DNA of 64,000 nt from Eublepharis macularius (taxonomy: Eukaryota > Chordata > Lepidosauria > Squamata > Eublepharidae): contig NC_072806.1 of NCBI RefSeq assembly GCF_028583425.1, positions 34,580,001 through 34,644,000 of the forward strand. Direction: 5' to 3'. Position numbers and translations under genes: made by a program. Below the pieces are notes generated by a model. That model saw nothing but the letters and a program-made list of their open reading frames with translations. It was not told the DNA's origin and made no database searches. Below are positions 1 through 11,200 of the stretch, piece after piece (position 1 is the stretch's first letter; every line of letters begins with the position of its first letter).

Positions 1-11
1 GGGAAAGCTGA

Positions 12-244
12 GAGCCAGGGCGGTGTAGTGGTTAAAGTGTCAGACTAGGGTCTGGGAGACCCAGGTTCAAATCCCCACTTTGCTGTGGAAGCTTGCTGGG
101 TGACCCTGGGCCGGTCACTCTTTCTTAGCTTAATCTGCCTCACAGAGTTGCTACGAGGATAAAATGGAAGAGAGGGGAGTGACAGAAGCTGCTTTGGGTC
201 CCCAGTAGGGAGAAAGGTAGGATATAAATAAGTAAATAATAAAT
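12..244 (+). mobile_element. tRNA-derived SINE (Sauria/ACA-like)
   Basis: It starts with a tRNA-like head, including the A-box-like ggtgtagtggttaaagtgtc and the B-box-like ggttcaaatcc. The squamate SINE body follows (gcttgctgggtgaccctggg, ctcacagagttgct, tttgggtccccagtaggga) and then a tail of AAATA units. An 8-bp duplication aaagctga flanks it at 4-11 and 245-252. Confidence 0.85.
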
Positions 245-774
245 AAAGCTGAAGAGTGAGGGGAAGATACCAACAAGAAGGGTTGGTTAGTGAGTGGGAA
301 GGAAAGAACGAAGCAGGGAAAGGAGAGAGGATATGGGGCTGCCAGGAGGAAAGAGGAAATAGTGTGGGGGGAAAGGATACGGGGGGGGGGAATAAAATGA
401 CCCCTGCAAGTCTTTGCAGGTTCCCAGTATGTAAGATTCTGTTGTGCATCAGGAGGAGTTCATATTATTTAGGAATAGCGGGAACAGTCTTGCTAGCTGC
501 TTGCTGTTATAGGGTCAGGGCCAGTTGGAGGAAGCAATAGGGTCATTTGTCCTGGGCTGCAAGCTCGAAAGGGGCTTCAGATTTAGACACTTTTGAATTT
601 GCTCTTCTTATTTTTTTTAATGGAGTATATCCATTATCTGTCTCTGCATCATCACCTTTCCACACTTTCTCTTTTTCTGGTTCCCCCCATCTTAATAAAA
701 CTACACAGTGCATCATGTCTCATCCCCACAACAGTGAGAACATGATGTGCCTTTTTTATTCTGTTCTACCTTGA

Positions 775-960
775 AGGAGCTCCGGGTGGTAGACCAAGTA
801 CTCCCTGCCTGTGTCTTAGATTCACAGCAACCCTGTGAAGTAGGTTAGGCTGAGAGAGAGAGTTCTGTCCAAGATAACCCAGCAAGCTTCAAGGCTGAAT
901 GATGTTTGAACCTGGCTCTCCCTCTTCCTAGTCTAAAACTAACCCCTATAGCACACTGTT
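775..960 (-). mobile_element. SINE fragment, reverse orientation
   Basis: The reverse complement of the Sauria-type SINE body is recognisable: acagcaaccctgtgaagtag, ataacccagcaagcttcaag and gaacctggctctccctcttc. It is diverged and has no clear ends. Confidence 0.6.
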
Positions 961-1337
961 TAGAGAGAACTCTTCAAATGGGGCCCTGTTTTCACTCTTT
1001 TATTAGTAATGACTATCCAGGCCCCTCCCCCAAAATAAATATTTCCTCCTCTGCTATTCCACATGCAGAAAACTTGGAGGGGTATTTGGAAGTTTGTGGG
1101 AAAATTGAAATACGTGCAATACTTTATCATCAGTCCTGAGCTTATTTTACTGCTTTAACAGCATAAAATACAACATTTATAACTTAGTTTGCATATATAA
1201 TTGAATTATTTGACACATTTATGACACTTAAAAACATAAATGCTGTTGTGTTTCTACAAGCAAATTTGTCAATTCTGTGCACTCAGTGTTAAAGAGAGAG
1301 AGCTGTAAACTGCTGAACCCTATGGTACCTTAGTATC

Positions 1338-1682
1338 TGTATCTCTCTTAGCCTCACCCACCTCACAGGGTGATTTTTGTAAGGATAATAGTAACATATT
1401 GTCGAAGGCTTTCACGGCCGGAGAACGATGGTTGTTGTGGGTTTTCCGGGCTGTATTGCTGTGGTCCTGTCATTGTAGTTCCTGACGTTTCGCCAGCAGC
1501 TGTGGCTGGCATCATGCCAGCCACAGCTGCTGGCGAAACGTCAGGAACTACAATGCCAAGACCATGGCAATACAGCCCGGAAAACCCACAACAACCAATA
1601 GTAACATACTTTGTAAACCGCTCTGAGTGGGCGTTAAGTTGTCCTGAAGGGCACTATATAAATCAAATGTTGTTGTTATTTT
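1338..1682 (+). mobile_element. SINE interrupted by a palindromic element
   Basis: The left part (cacccacctcacagggtgat) and the right part (taaaccgctctgagtgggcg, ttgtcctgaagggcac, TTG-repeat tail) belong to one SINE with the CTCTGAGTGGGCGTTAAGTTG tail seen elsewhere in reverse (36155, 41605, 42140). The 198-bp palindrome at 1399-1596 has inserted between them, so the SINE is older than the palindrome. Confidence 0.7.
1399..1596. mobile_element. palindromic element, family 1, copy 1
   Basis: The arms are near-perfect inverted copies: ttgtcgaaggctttcacggc, ttttccgggctgtattgc and cctgacgtttcgccagcagc on the left and their complements on the right, with almost no spacer near 1511. It is flanked by the perfect 12-bp duplication aatagtaacata (1387-1398 and 1597-1608). 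The right arm is shorter: it stops at caacaacc and lacks the complement of the first about 35 bases. It may be Penelope-like terminal repeats in inverted orientation; class uncertain. Confidence 0.75.
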
Positions 1683-3017
1683 AGTTTTTCTCATCTGAGA
1701 AAGGCAAAAAAAATTGAAAACAGAAAACACAGTTTGTTAGGACATGTCTCGTATAGTCATAGTTAGGCTAGCAGCATTAAACTGTATAACATTGATAATA
1801 CTGAACTCTTCAGTAACATTATAGAATATTGTGAACAACATGAGTCTCATTTAAACAGTAAATATAGTCCTGACAACATTGTATATGTTTACAGTATACA
1901 CAGGGACTATAGTTATCTAATGCTGTAGATTGTCTTACATAAAAATTTGATAGGTACTTCACATTTGGAAGTATCTGACCTTGTCTTAAAAAGCATTTCA
2001 CTAATTACAACAAAGAAAATATTTCATAGTTTTTCCAGGGCTCTCCAAAATGTCCCAATTTTTATTCCTTCGGAAAAATTGAAGAAAAATTCCTCGTTCC
2101 CCCTGAATTTTTTCCACATTCCCCTCCAGACTTTCACGTATCTATTAGAACATGATTTTGTGCTGGTCTTTGTATTGTCAGTTTTCACCTTGCATCTTCC
2201 TTTCTGGAAGAGACCAATGCCTAGTTTTCATTGTGGTGCTAATCCTGTACCTGGGACAGTACAAACTGCACATGGTGGCTCACATAGGAGAGTGTTCTTC
2301 CATACAAAGGATTTTCCCCACTCCTAGGAAACTGGCATTTTGCAGAGAAGGCTATACTGGAACCTTGCTTCCTTGCATCAAGTTTTCGGTAGGAAGCAGA
2401 CACACAGGCTTTTGGGGTTTTGCAAAACTGTTTTGTTTTTCTCTTTCAAGAACCTCACTTGCATCCCTTCAGCAGTAATAAGTGCAGCCGGTGTGTCTGT
2501 GTGTGTGCGAGAGAGAGTGTGAGAGAAAGCTAAGACGAATCTGTTAGAATCTCACCTTTGTTTCTTGCTTTCAGTGTAATAGCAAAAGGAATGAGACAAA
2601 GAAAAATAAATCTGTTCAGTTATGTTTCACTGGATAGTTATTTTTCAGTGTTATATTCTGAATAACACTTCAGTCTTCTGTGCAGGCTCGCATTGGGACT
2701 GCATGTGCACGCCTGCTGACCAGAGAAAGTTTCTCTCACTTCCATAGAGCTCCATTAGGGGGCCGCTTCTCCCAGTCACCAGCAGCCCCGCTGGTTTTCC
2801 CACCTAAACGAGCACGTGACTACTTGGAAGGAGTGACCCTCTTCCCCTTTCTCTTAGCCACCAGGAGGTGAAGAATTCAGCTTGTGAGCTCTGTTGTTTC
2901 GGTTGTTTTTTCCAGCTTATATTGACTTTGGACTGTCCTTTCAAAGTCAATATAAGCCTTTACGATTCGTGATTTGGCTGGTGTGTTTTTGGAAGGTTTG
3001 ACCTGGCTCATCTGACT

Positions 3018-3200
3018 TTGTCCCTCAGAATGTCTCAGAAGGCACTTTTCAAAAAGTGCACTAGATGTGGTACCAAGATGACCCACACTGATGAGCACAA
3101 TCTTTGTTTGATCTGTTTGGGTGAAGGCCATAATGACACAACCTGTAAAGTTTGCCAACAGTTCACCACAAGGCCAGGAACGAGAGGGCTCCCTGTTTAA
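3018..3200 (+). pseudogene. gag-like zinc-finger fragment of the DIRS-like element
   Basis: A 60-codon ORF with the Cys/His spacing CTRCGTKM...LCLICLGEGH...CKVC, like the CLGEGH-type fingers near the N terminus of vertebrate DIRS-like gag proteins. It ends in a stop after GTRGLPV. It is a remnant, not a host gene. Confidence 0.55.
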
Positions 3201-3865
3201 AGGCCACATGTCGGGAGAAGGTCTTACTTGGCTCTGACCCTCCAGCAGCTAAGTCGTCTGCTGCGAGGGAGTGGCCATCTAGGGCTGGATCCTTGTCTTC
3301 TTCAAGATCAGCATCAAGGTTGGATCCAACGGGCAGGAATTCCCATTCCCCAGATCTGAGGTTCTCTTTGGAACCACCACTTTGAGAGAATGTTCAATCT
3401 TTATCCCCCAATATCACCACTGGTCCCACAACGGTCCTTACCATTAATACTTTCATGCCTTGTGTTGCCGCCTTTCGAACCTCTAGCTACTTGCACATTG
3501 GAGTTACTATCGCTGAAAGTGAGTTTTAGTAGCTGTTGCCTCAACAAGAAGGGTAAGTGAATTGTCAGCACTCAGGGCCAATCCACCATTTCTCAAATTC
3601 CACGAGAACAGGGTGGTCCTCCGGCCAAGTCTTCAGTTTCTGCCAAAGGTTCCATCCCCCTTTTCACCTTTCTCAAGCTGCCTGTATTCTTTCCAAGTCC
3701 ACACTCTAGAGCAGGAAGAGCACGTCTCTCATTAGCTCTCAAAAGAGTGTTGTCGTTTTATTTATATAGAAGAAAAGAGTTTCATACGGATCCGCATTTA
3801 TTGGTATCTTTGGGGGGGGCCCTATAAGGGCAGAAAGGCTTCAGCCCAGCCCATTTCCAGGTGGA

Positions 3866-4165
3866 TTGTTTCCGCCATTCATTTGGCACGCCATCATGCT
3901 GTTTGTTGTCCAGAGTCCTGTACACCTAAGGGCTCGTTCTACTATGTCCCAGGCATCCTTTCCAGCCTTTATGCAAGGTGTGCTGATAGCGGATATTTGC
4001 AAGGCAGCTACTTGGTCGTCATCAGACACCTTAGTCAAACACTGTGCTTTAGATGTTAACACCACACAAGACGTGGCAGTAGGTAGAGCCCTGTTGCAGT
4101 CTCTGTTTGCCTTTAAAAAATGTGCTATAACACCATGCATTGTAAAGTTTTGTAAATGGTTGTAA
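3866..4165 (+). pseudogene. tyrosine recombinase C-terminal fragment of the DIRS-like element
   Basis: The translation contains HLRARSTMSQASF, then GVLIADICKAATWSSSDTLV and KH..LDV......VGRALLQ. This is the pattern around the last catalytic region of DIRS-type YR proteins (RA...ATSWA...DICKAATWSS). The catalytic tyrosine is not identifiable with confidence. Decayed. Confidence 0.55.
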
Positions 4166-4247
4166 CCTTGTTGGCATACTTCCCAGTTTGCCTATACAGT
4201 TGCATACTTCTTTACTGCTAAAATTGCATATAATAGTGATGTTAATG

Positions 4248-4550
4248 GTTGTTGTGGACTTTCCGGGCTGTATTGCCGTGGTCTTGGCATTGTAGTTCCT
4301 GACGTTTCGCCAGCAGCTGTGACTGGCATCTTCAGAGGTGTAGCACCGAAAGACAGGGATCTCTCAGTGTCAAACAGGGATCTCTCTGTGTTTGACACTG
4401 AGAGATCTCTGTCTTTTGGTGCTACACCTCTGAAGATGCCAGCCACAGCTGCTGGCGAAACGTCAGGAACTACAATACCAAGACCACGGCAATACAGCCC
4501 GGAAAGTCCACAACAACCATCGTTCACCGGCCGTGAAAGCCTTTGACAAT
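4248..4550. mobile_element. palindromic element, family 1, copy 2
   Basis: Same sequence family as 1399-1596 with longer arms that continue through tcttcagaggtgtagcacc and agagatctctgtctt. It is flanked by the perfect 15-bp duplication atagtgatgttaatg (4233-4247 and 4551-4565). Here the left arm is truncated (starts gttgttgtgg) and the right arm is complete (ends ggccgtgaaagcctttgaca). It sits inside the DIRS-like element. Confidence 0.8.
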
Positions 4551-5063
4551 ATAGTGATGTTAATGTTAATAAAATATGCTTTGCAGAGATTCACCCACCT
4601 CCTCATTGTGTGTAGCTTGGTAATATCCCCAATGTGGGACTGCACAGAAGAATGTAGATGAAAACAGGGTTGTACCTACCTGTAACCACTGTTGATCGAG
4701 TTCTTCTGTGCGGGCATACATCACCTCCCTCCTGCCCTTTTGTGAACTCTCTGAACTGAGGGGAAGGGGTCGCTTGTTTAGGCAGGAAAAAGAGCAGGGA
4801 CTTTACTGGGAGAAGCAGCCCCCTAATGGAGCTCTGTGGAAGCAATAGAAACTTCCTCTGATTGGCAGGCCTCCGTGCAAGCAGTCCCAATGTATGCCTG
4901 CACAGAAGAACTCGATGAACAGTGGTTACAGGTAGGTACAATCCTGTCTAATCAATTTGGTATTTCAGTAACTGCTACCTAATTAAGAAATAGGGGGGTG
5001 GCATTCTATTTTTCTTTCTCTGCCTTCCCCAACATCTAATCTTTTTCTTTTCTGTCTTCCCAG

Positions 5064-5215
5064 ACATCTACTTCATCACTGTTTTCAGGCATTGATGGAT
5101 CATGGAGTAAAGGTTGCCTCAGTCTTGGCCTATTCATTCAGTCGGCGGTGTTCCTACATAGCTGAATCGGATGCAGCTGTAAAGGAAAAAGCTATCCAGA
5201 TTGGATTTGTGTTAG
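5064..5215 (+). CDS. APPBP2: APPBP2 exon 3 (about residues 76-127)
   Basis: The acceptor is tcttcccag at 5055-5063 and the donor is gtaatt at 5216. The exon reads HLLHHCFQALMDHGVKV, then SFSRRCSYIAESDAAVKEK and GFVL. It starts on the third base of an Arg codon and ends on the first base of a Gly codon completed in exon 4. It is 152 nt long. Confidence 0.97.
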
Positions 5216-8200
5216 GTAATTGTAGGGGGACAGGATTGTTAGGAGGAATATTTCTGGGTAAATGGATTTTTAAATAAAACTTCTGAAAATGGCCTCAAGT
5301 ATATAGTGCCTTCTATGAACGTGTAACACTTCACTTTAATTATCTTAACAAAGCAAATATGTGTTATCATCTGCATGTTTCTGATATGAGCTGGGATGAG
5401 AAAATGACCAACTTAAAGCCACCAAATAGTTTTGCAACGGGGGGTGAGATTTGAACCTGAAACTTCACTAATTGCAGTGAGTGCTGTAAGGCTGCATTCA
5501 GATGTCAAGAACAAATCTTCGCTTATTTGTACGACCCTGACCAAATGCGCAGGGCTTCCATTGTGTCTTGTATGACGTGTGAAGATTGAAGACGGAATTC
5601 TTGTACTCTGAATCAGTCCCAACATTTGGTTCAGAATCCTGGTTATTGGGAAGGAAACTATCCCTGGTTAGTCCAGCCATTCCATTTGATTGGAGGTAGT
5701 TGAAACTCCCAAATTCAGTCGTCACAAGAGGGGATGAGTGTGGGAGCTTACAAGTGCCCTAAATTTAGCCGTATCTATTATACTATTCCACTATTTTTTT
5801 TACCCTGACTTCTGTTGCAGAAACCAGGTTAGGGAGGTTTGCTTGCAAACACAAGTGTGACTTTAAGGTTGTTTGAGCTTCGTGGCATAGTGGGGATTCA
5901 GACTCACAAATCTCATGACACCAGCTCCAATACTTGCTCTGTTAACGGCAGCCTGGCTCGACTTCTGTTGCTTCACCCTCAGCTACCTTCCTCCAGGCCA
6001 GGCTGCTGTGGCAATTTGGCAGGGGTCAGAAGCAGTGTGTGGCAATGAGCAGACTTGTTCAGAGAGAAAATCCCGCAAGACATATATAAATCTGTCTCCT
6101 TTTCAAGCTGCATTTTGGATCCTGACTTGTGTATTTTGCTGATGTTGGTATCTTGCAAATATATTAACCAATATGTTTATTTGGGACAGTATGCCAGAAG
6201 CCTTTGCAGTCCGTTGCATTTTTATCCTGTCCTTCATTCTGGGAACTTGGAGCAGCTCCCATAGTTCTTCCATTTCAGCTTGAAACTTCCAAACCATGTA
6301 TTAAATCATAAGGTGCTCCCTTACCACGCTCCCTGTAGTTCCCTTCTCCGTCCACAGCTGGCTGGCAATGATGTCCCTCAGAGGCTCAAAATTCCATTGT
6401 GTGCTTCAGTTCTTTTAGCATTGTCTGCGCCAGCTTAATCATAAAATTGCAGGTTCATATCTCCTATTCAGTTAGCATTGAAACTTTTCCAAGGACAAAT
6501 TCCAGCATGCAGCCCCAAACTTGCTTACTCAAAGAATGTCAGAGGAGGGGAAAAGAAAGGTATGCGTAAGACACTGTTTCTCAGTGGTGTCCTAATATCC
6601 CTGTTAACTTTCTAGGAGGGTTCCTTTCGGATGCTGGCTGGTATAGTGATGCCGAGAAGGTCTTCCTTTCCTGCCTTCAGTTATGCACCCTCCATGATGA
6701 AATGCTCCATTGGTTTCGTGCAGTGGAGTGTTGTGTGAGGTAAGCTTTGCCTTGTTACGGGAGGCCTGATTCTTCCCCACGCCATGACAAATGCATTTTG
6801 CACACATGGTCTGTCTTTATGTGAATGAAGTGTCTCGTTTCCACAATGTAACTAATGAAGCCGGGGGGTTCTTTGCAGCAGCATCCTACCTAGTTTGCAG
6901 CCTCAGTCATGTCCACCAGTGCTGTTCTCAAAATGAGAATGATACACTGTTAATCGTGAGGAATGTCGCCTGTCTATGATGGATACTCTTGGAGGATGCC
7001 TTTAGAATCGCATTGTTCATTAGAAACACCCAAAGGTGAACCTTGTCAGCCCCTGGTCAGAAAGTAGCTTTCAACAGGGGCCGTATTTTGACCTAAGGGC
7101 TGAAGAGACAGCAATATTAGATCACACGCTGGCACATTTTCATGTGGGCTGTCCTTGAAGAAAAGGGTTTCTTAACCCTCTTCTTAAATTGCACGTCATA
7201 ACGCAGTCAGAGGAAACTTTAATTTTTTCTCCCCAGCATGAAAAACCACAGTGGCTTTAGCAGAGACCCTATACAGTTCAGACACCTCTTCAAGACATGA
7301 CTGAAGGGCTCTTTGAAAACACATGCACGCAGCATCCTGTGAGAACAGCAGAAGAATTCTTCCCTTATAAACATCACTTTCAGAATCCTCTTTGTCTGGT
7401 GTGCAAAGACTCTGTTTACATCCACTGGAAAGCATCGTAAAGACCCCTTTGCCTATGCTTTAGCTTGCATGAGAGAAGGCTAAACCGAACGTTGTCCTCT
7501 TGAGTTATGGATACAACTGAGTACCAGCGTTGAGTTCATAGGCCTCTCGTTGCCTGTCCCTGGAGTGGACATCCAGGTTCTATCTGCTTAGCACTGCTGC
7601 TCTTAAAAACATGTTTTGTTAAATATGACACGGGAACTGCAGCTGGAAGCCACTAGGCCATATTTGGTCTCCTGAGATGATACCAGCTGAACTTTCCTGT
7701 TGCCAACCCAGAGATGAGAAGTGTCTGCTTGAGAGCGGGGGTTACTGCCCAGGGTAATAGGACTTTCCATAGGACAGAGTCCTGGTGTCTTGCAAATCAG
7801 AATTACGCGAGTGTTGTCAAGTTTCCAAAGACGATTTTTCTTTCTGAACTTAATAAAAAATATCTGAGGTCAGGAAGGGGCTGAAGGAGACTATATGTTC
7901 ATGGACTAAGTTGTGGTGGGTATAAACCCCCCACCTCTAATTTTGACAATGCTGTATATGATAAGGTGGCATTGCCTGGGCGGAGAGCCTGGTCACTTCC
8001 ATCGCTTTCCTCCAGTTGCTGACTCTTTTTTCGGATTGTGCTGACTTCGTGCTTAGCTGGTGAGTTTTTGCTGTTCCTTCTCCTTCACTTACTGGAGGAG
8101 ACATGCACCATGGTTGTTAAATAGTGACTTGAAAAAAGCCCTCCCCTTTTCGGTTTGTGCAGTTTAATCACAGAATCGCAGGGTTGGAAGGGATCTCTAG

Positions 8201-11200
8201 GGTCATCTAGTCCAACCCCTGAATACATAACAGCCACTCAGTGCAAGATGGCTGTTGGGAGCTTTCCCAAGTTTCCTCACAAAATTTGCTCACCTACTCC
8301 CTGGGGCTTCATTTAAAGTTTTATATACCTTTTTGTCTTCTCCTGAACTACTTTTAAAAATGGATTACTTAAACAGAACATGGGTATTGAATTTATGATG
8401 AGAAAGAGCTTACTCTACAAAATTGTTGCAAGCATTATGCAGATATCTAGAACTTTTCCTCTTGCTGCCTTTGAGAGCTTGATCCTGGGGCAGAGGCTTC
8501 TCCCATTGCTGTGGAACAAACAGTTGCTATTTCAGACCTTTTTTAATGCACAAGGAAGAACTTAAAACATTTGTAACACAACGTGGTTGCAGCCTTGTTG
8601 TGCATGTGGGGGAGGAGGATTAGGGCAGAGTTTGCCCTCTCCCATTCTGCCTACGCCACTAGCTAGGTTGCTGCTTACACTAGCTTAGTGTCTATAGTTA
8701 ATACATGAGTCCGTGTACTAGAAGTGCATAACAAAAGAATAAATCTTTTAAAAATGAAACCCAGTGGTGACTGGCTTATATACGTGTGACTGGTTGAACT
8801 ATATTGAAAGAAAAATTACATTGATGGGGCTCAACGTAGAAGACCTGTACCTTTTATCTGAGAAGAATGCTTTTGTTAGGATTAAACAGAGGCTAATTGA
8901 CATGGAGATGCAAGACCTCAGAAGCCTCACTTCGGGACATTGCTCTCCTGTTCAATGGGGGATTCCATTTAGTGATGCGCCGGCAGAGTATTTTCCCTGT
9001 TTAATCGATCCCTGTATTCGAAGGGCATTTATGTTGGCCCGTTTTAATGCTCTCCCTTCTGCTGTCCTATTTGGGAGATTCAAAAAAATCCCATTTGGAG
9101 AAAGGTTATGCCCCTGTGGGATGTTGGAAATCGAGGATACAGCCCATGTACTTCTATCATGCAGATTTTATGATGATTTACGTGCATTTTATTTGGATTA
9201 CCTACTGCAATCGCTGGAGGGCAAATCGGTTGAGAGTAAGATAGTGAGTCTTTTAGCCTCAACCAAGGTTGAAGTCACTGAAATGGTGGCAAACTTCCTT
9301 TACCGTGTATACAAGAGGAGAAGCGTGTTTAGAATGTTTAACCATTAACAGGCTTCGCTTGTTTTTGACACTGTTACAGTTATGCCCATAAAGGTTCGGT
9401 CTTGTCTTGACTGGCTTATATGTTGATAACACGGCAGTAGTTATTGTAAGGAATAAACCAGATAAATAATTGCCGCACGCACACATTCTTAAAATACACC
9501 AGGTATTCAGAGCTTTGCTGCCTCTGAACATCTTTACCATTGTTTGGAACATCTGTTTTGTTGCCATACATTTAAAAAATTGCTTGGGGGCATCAGTTTT
9601 TAAGATGGCTGAAAAGTCTCCAGGTCCTTGTGCAGTGCTTGGTTTGTAAGATCATGTACCCAGCATTCACTGTGTTGTGAGGCACTGCAGAACTACCAGT
9701 AAGAAGGTTCAAGATCCTGATTTGGTTTTTCCAGGTTGCTGCATGTTCGGAATGGTAATTGTAAATACCATTTGGGAGAAGAGACGTTCAAATTAGCCCA
9801 GTCTTACATGGAAAAACTGGCAAAGCACGGCCAGCAAGCCAACAAAGCAGCCCTGTACGGAGAGCTGTGCGCTCTGCTGTTTGCAAAGAGCCATTATGAT
9901 GAGGTGAGTGTCTTGCATCCAACTGCAGGGAATCCAATCCCAAACTTTCTCTGCATACACACAGGCATTTCCCCCTGGGCAAATGTTACTGGGGGTTGAG
10001 TCTGCAGCAGCTCATGGATGGGTACAAGTGTACTTTGTTGAGACTTTCTACTTGGTAACAGATTGTAACTTAGAAAGTTGATACCAAATAAAATCAGCCT
10101 TTTAGGCTGAACTTGAGCCTCTAAGTCTTGGAAGCTACAGGATAAAGCTTTTCTTAGCCTGTTGTCAGGCTCAGGTTCTTTGGGAGCTGATACTTTCTGG
10201 AACAACTAGTCTTGCCAAACAAGCTCCCGGAATTCATGCAAGGCTCCTGCTTACCCAAACCTCTTGCCCTGGGTACCCAATTCTCTGTTCATGAACTTTC
10301 TTCTTTGGCTTCTCACTGTTTGACAGGCTGGAGAGGTCTGGGCAGTGACTCTTTAAGGTTTGAAAACCACATTTTAGATGTCTGTACCAGGCTTCTGTAA
10401 ATACCTGGCTTAAGAGGCGAGAGCTGTCTTTGGCCTAGTGGCCAGACAGATAAACAATAGGACAGCAAGGCGGTTGCTGTGGAACTGCTCACCCATACAG
10501 CCTCGTAAGTGCTATATCTGGGGGGGGATGAGTCTTAGTCTGCACCAGAGAAAGGAAGAGTTGTTGCGGGAGGGGGGGGGCGGGGGGAACCTTATTGTTG
10601 TCTCCCTGTTTTAATTGCAAGTTATGCTGTTCCATTACTATTAGTGCTCACAACATTGGGTGGTGTCAAACTTGCAAACGTTTTAATTATGAAGAAAGTT
10701 TGACAGTTCTGGTTAAAATCATGTTCTTGTTTTGAAGTTAATTCTGACTTTTGTTATTATTTCTCCATAGGCCTACAAGTGGTGCATAGAAGCCATGAAA
10801 GAGATCACAGTTGGCTTACCAGTAAAAGTAGTCGTGGATGTTTTACGGCAAGCTTCAAAGGTGAGTTTTACTTTGCTGTAAACAACCTACATACAAGTGA
10901 GTGGGGGCTGGAGACAGTTTCACACTTTTAGGGGACAGTATGTGATAATCAGAAACTAGGCCTTATACAGAACTGAGAAAATAGCCACAGAATCCTTGCA
11001 TGCTGGGATGGGAGAGTGGGAGATATGTGAGTCGCTGTCTGAGTGCATCCTTTGGCTAACTTATAATGGTTCCCTAAATCAGCTGCTTGGAGCCATAGCT
11101 AACTGTGGGGTGCCAACTCTGTATCGTACCTAATGTTAGGGCTGGAATTAAAAAAAACCCAGCTAGTCCTGCGTGCTTCAAGAGGCTTTGGACTCTTGAA

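Larger units (their letters stand above)
2674..4938 (+). mobile_element. degenerate DIRS-like (tyrosine-recombinase) retrotransposon
   Basis: The left end (2675-2772, ttctgtgcaggctcgcattg onward to ggccgcttctccc) is an inverted copy of 4808-4908 near the right end, as DIRS elements have. Between them are a gag-like zinc-finger ORF (3018-3200) and a stretch at 3866-4165 resembling the C-terminal tyrosine recombinase of DIRS elements (RARSTMSQ...ADICKAATWSSSDTLVKH). The reverse transcriptase is missing, so the element is internally deleted. It is interrupted by a family-1 palindrome at 4248-4550. The outer right end has its own inverted repeat (4674-4721 against 4890-4938). Confidence 0.65.
1..5063 (+). 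other. APPBP2: APPBP2 intron 2 (3' part)
   Basis: No coding exon of APPBP2 was found here; exon 2 (ending ...LRALDKR in human) must lie upstream. The stretch holds SINEs, two palindromic elements and a degenerate DIRS-like element, listed separately. In 253-770, 960-1335 and 1690-2660 I see only AT-rich unique-looking sequence, with a short poly-G near 376-388. Confidence 0.8.
6740..9734 (+). other. APPBP2: APPBP2 intron 4
   Basis: It contains a reverse CR1-like tail (8165-8330) and a LINE 3' fragment with an open frame (8700-9480). In 6740-8160 and 9480-9734 I recognise nothing. Confidence 0.75.

Noticed and set aside
12-244. tRNA gene suggested by A-box and B-box sequences
   Set aside because: The head continues into a SINE body and A-rich tail with flanking duplication, and the same unit recurs many times. 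No tRNA cloverleaf with a functional anticodon arm was found.
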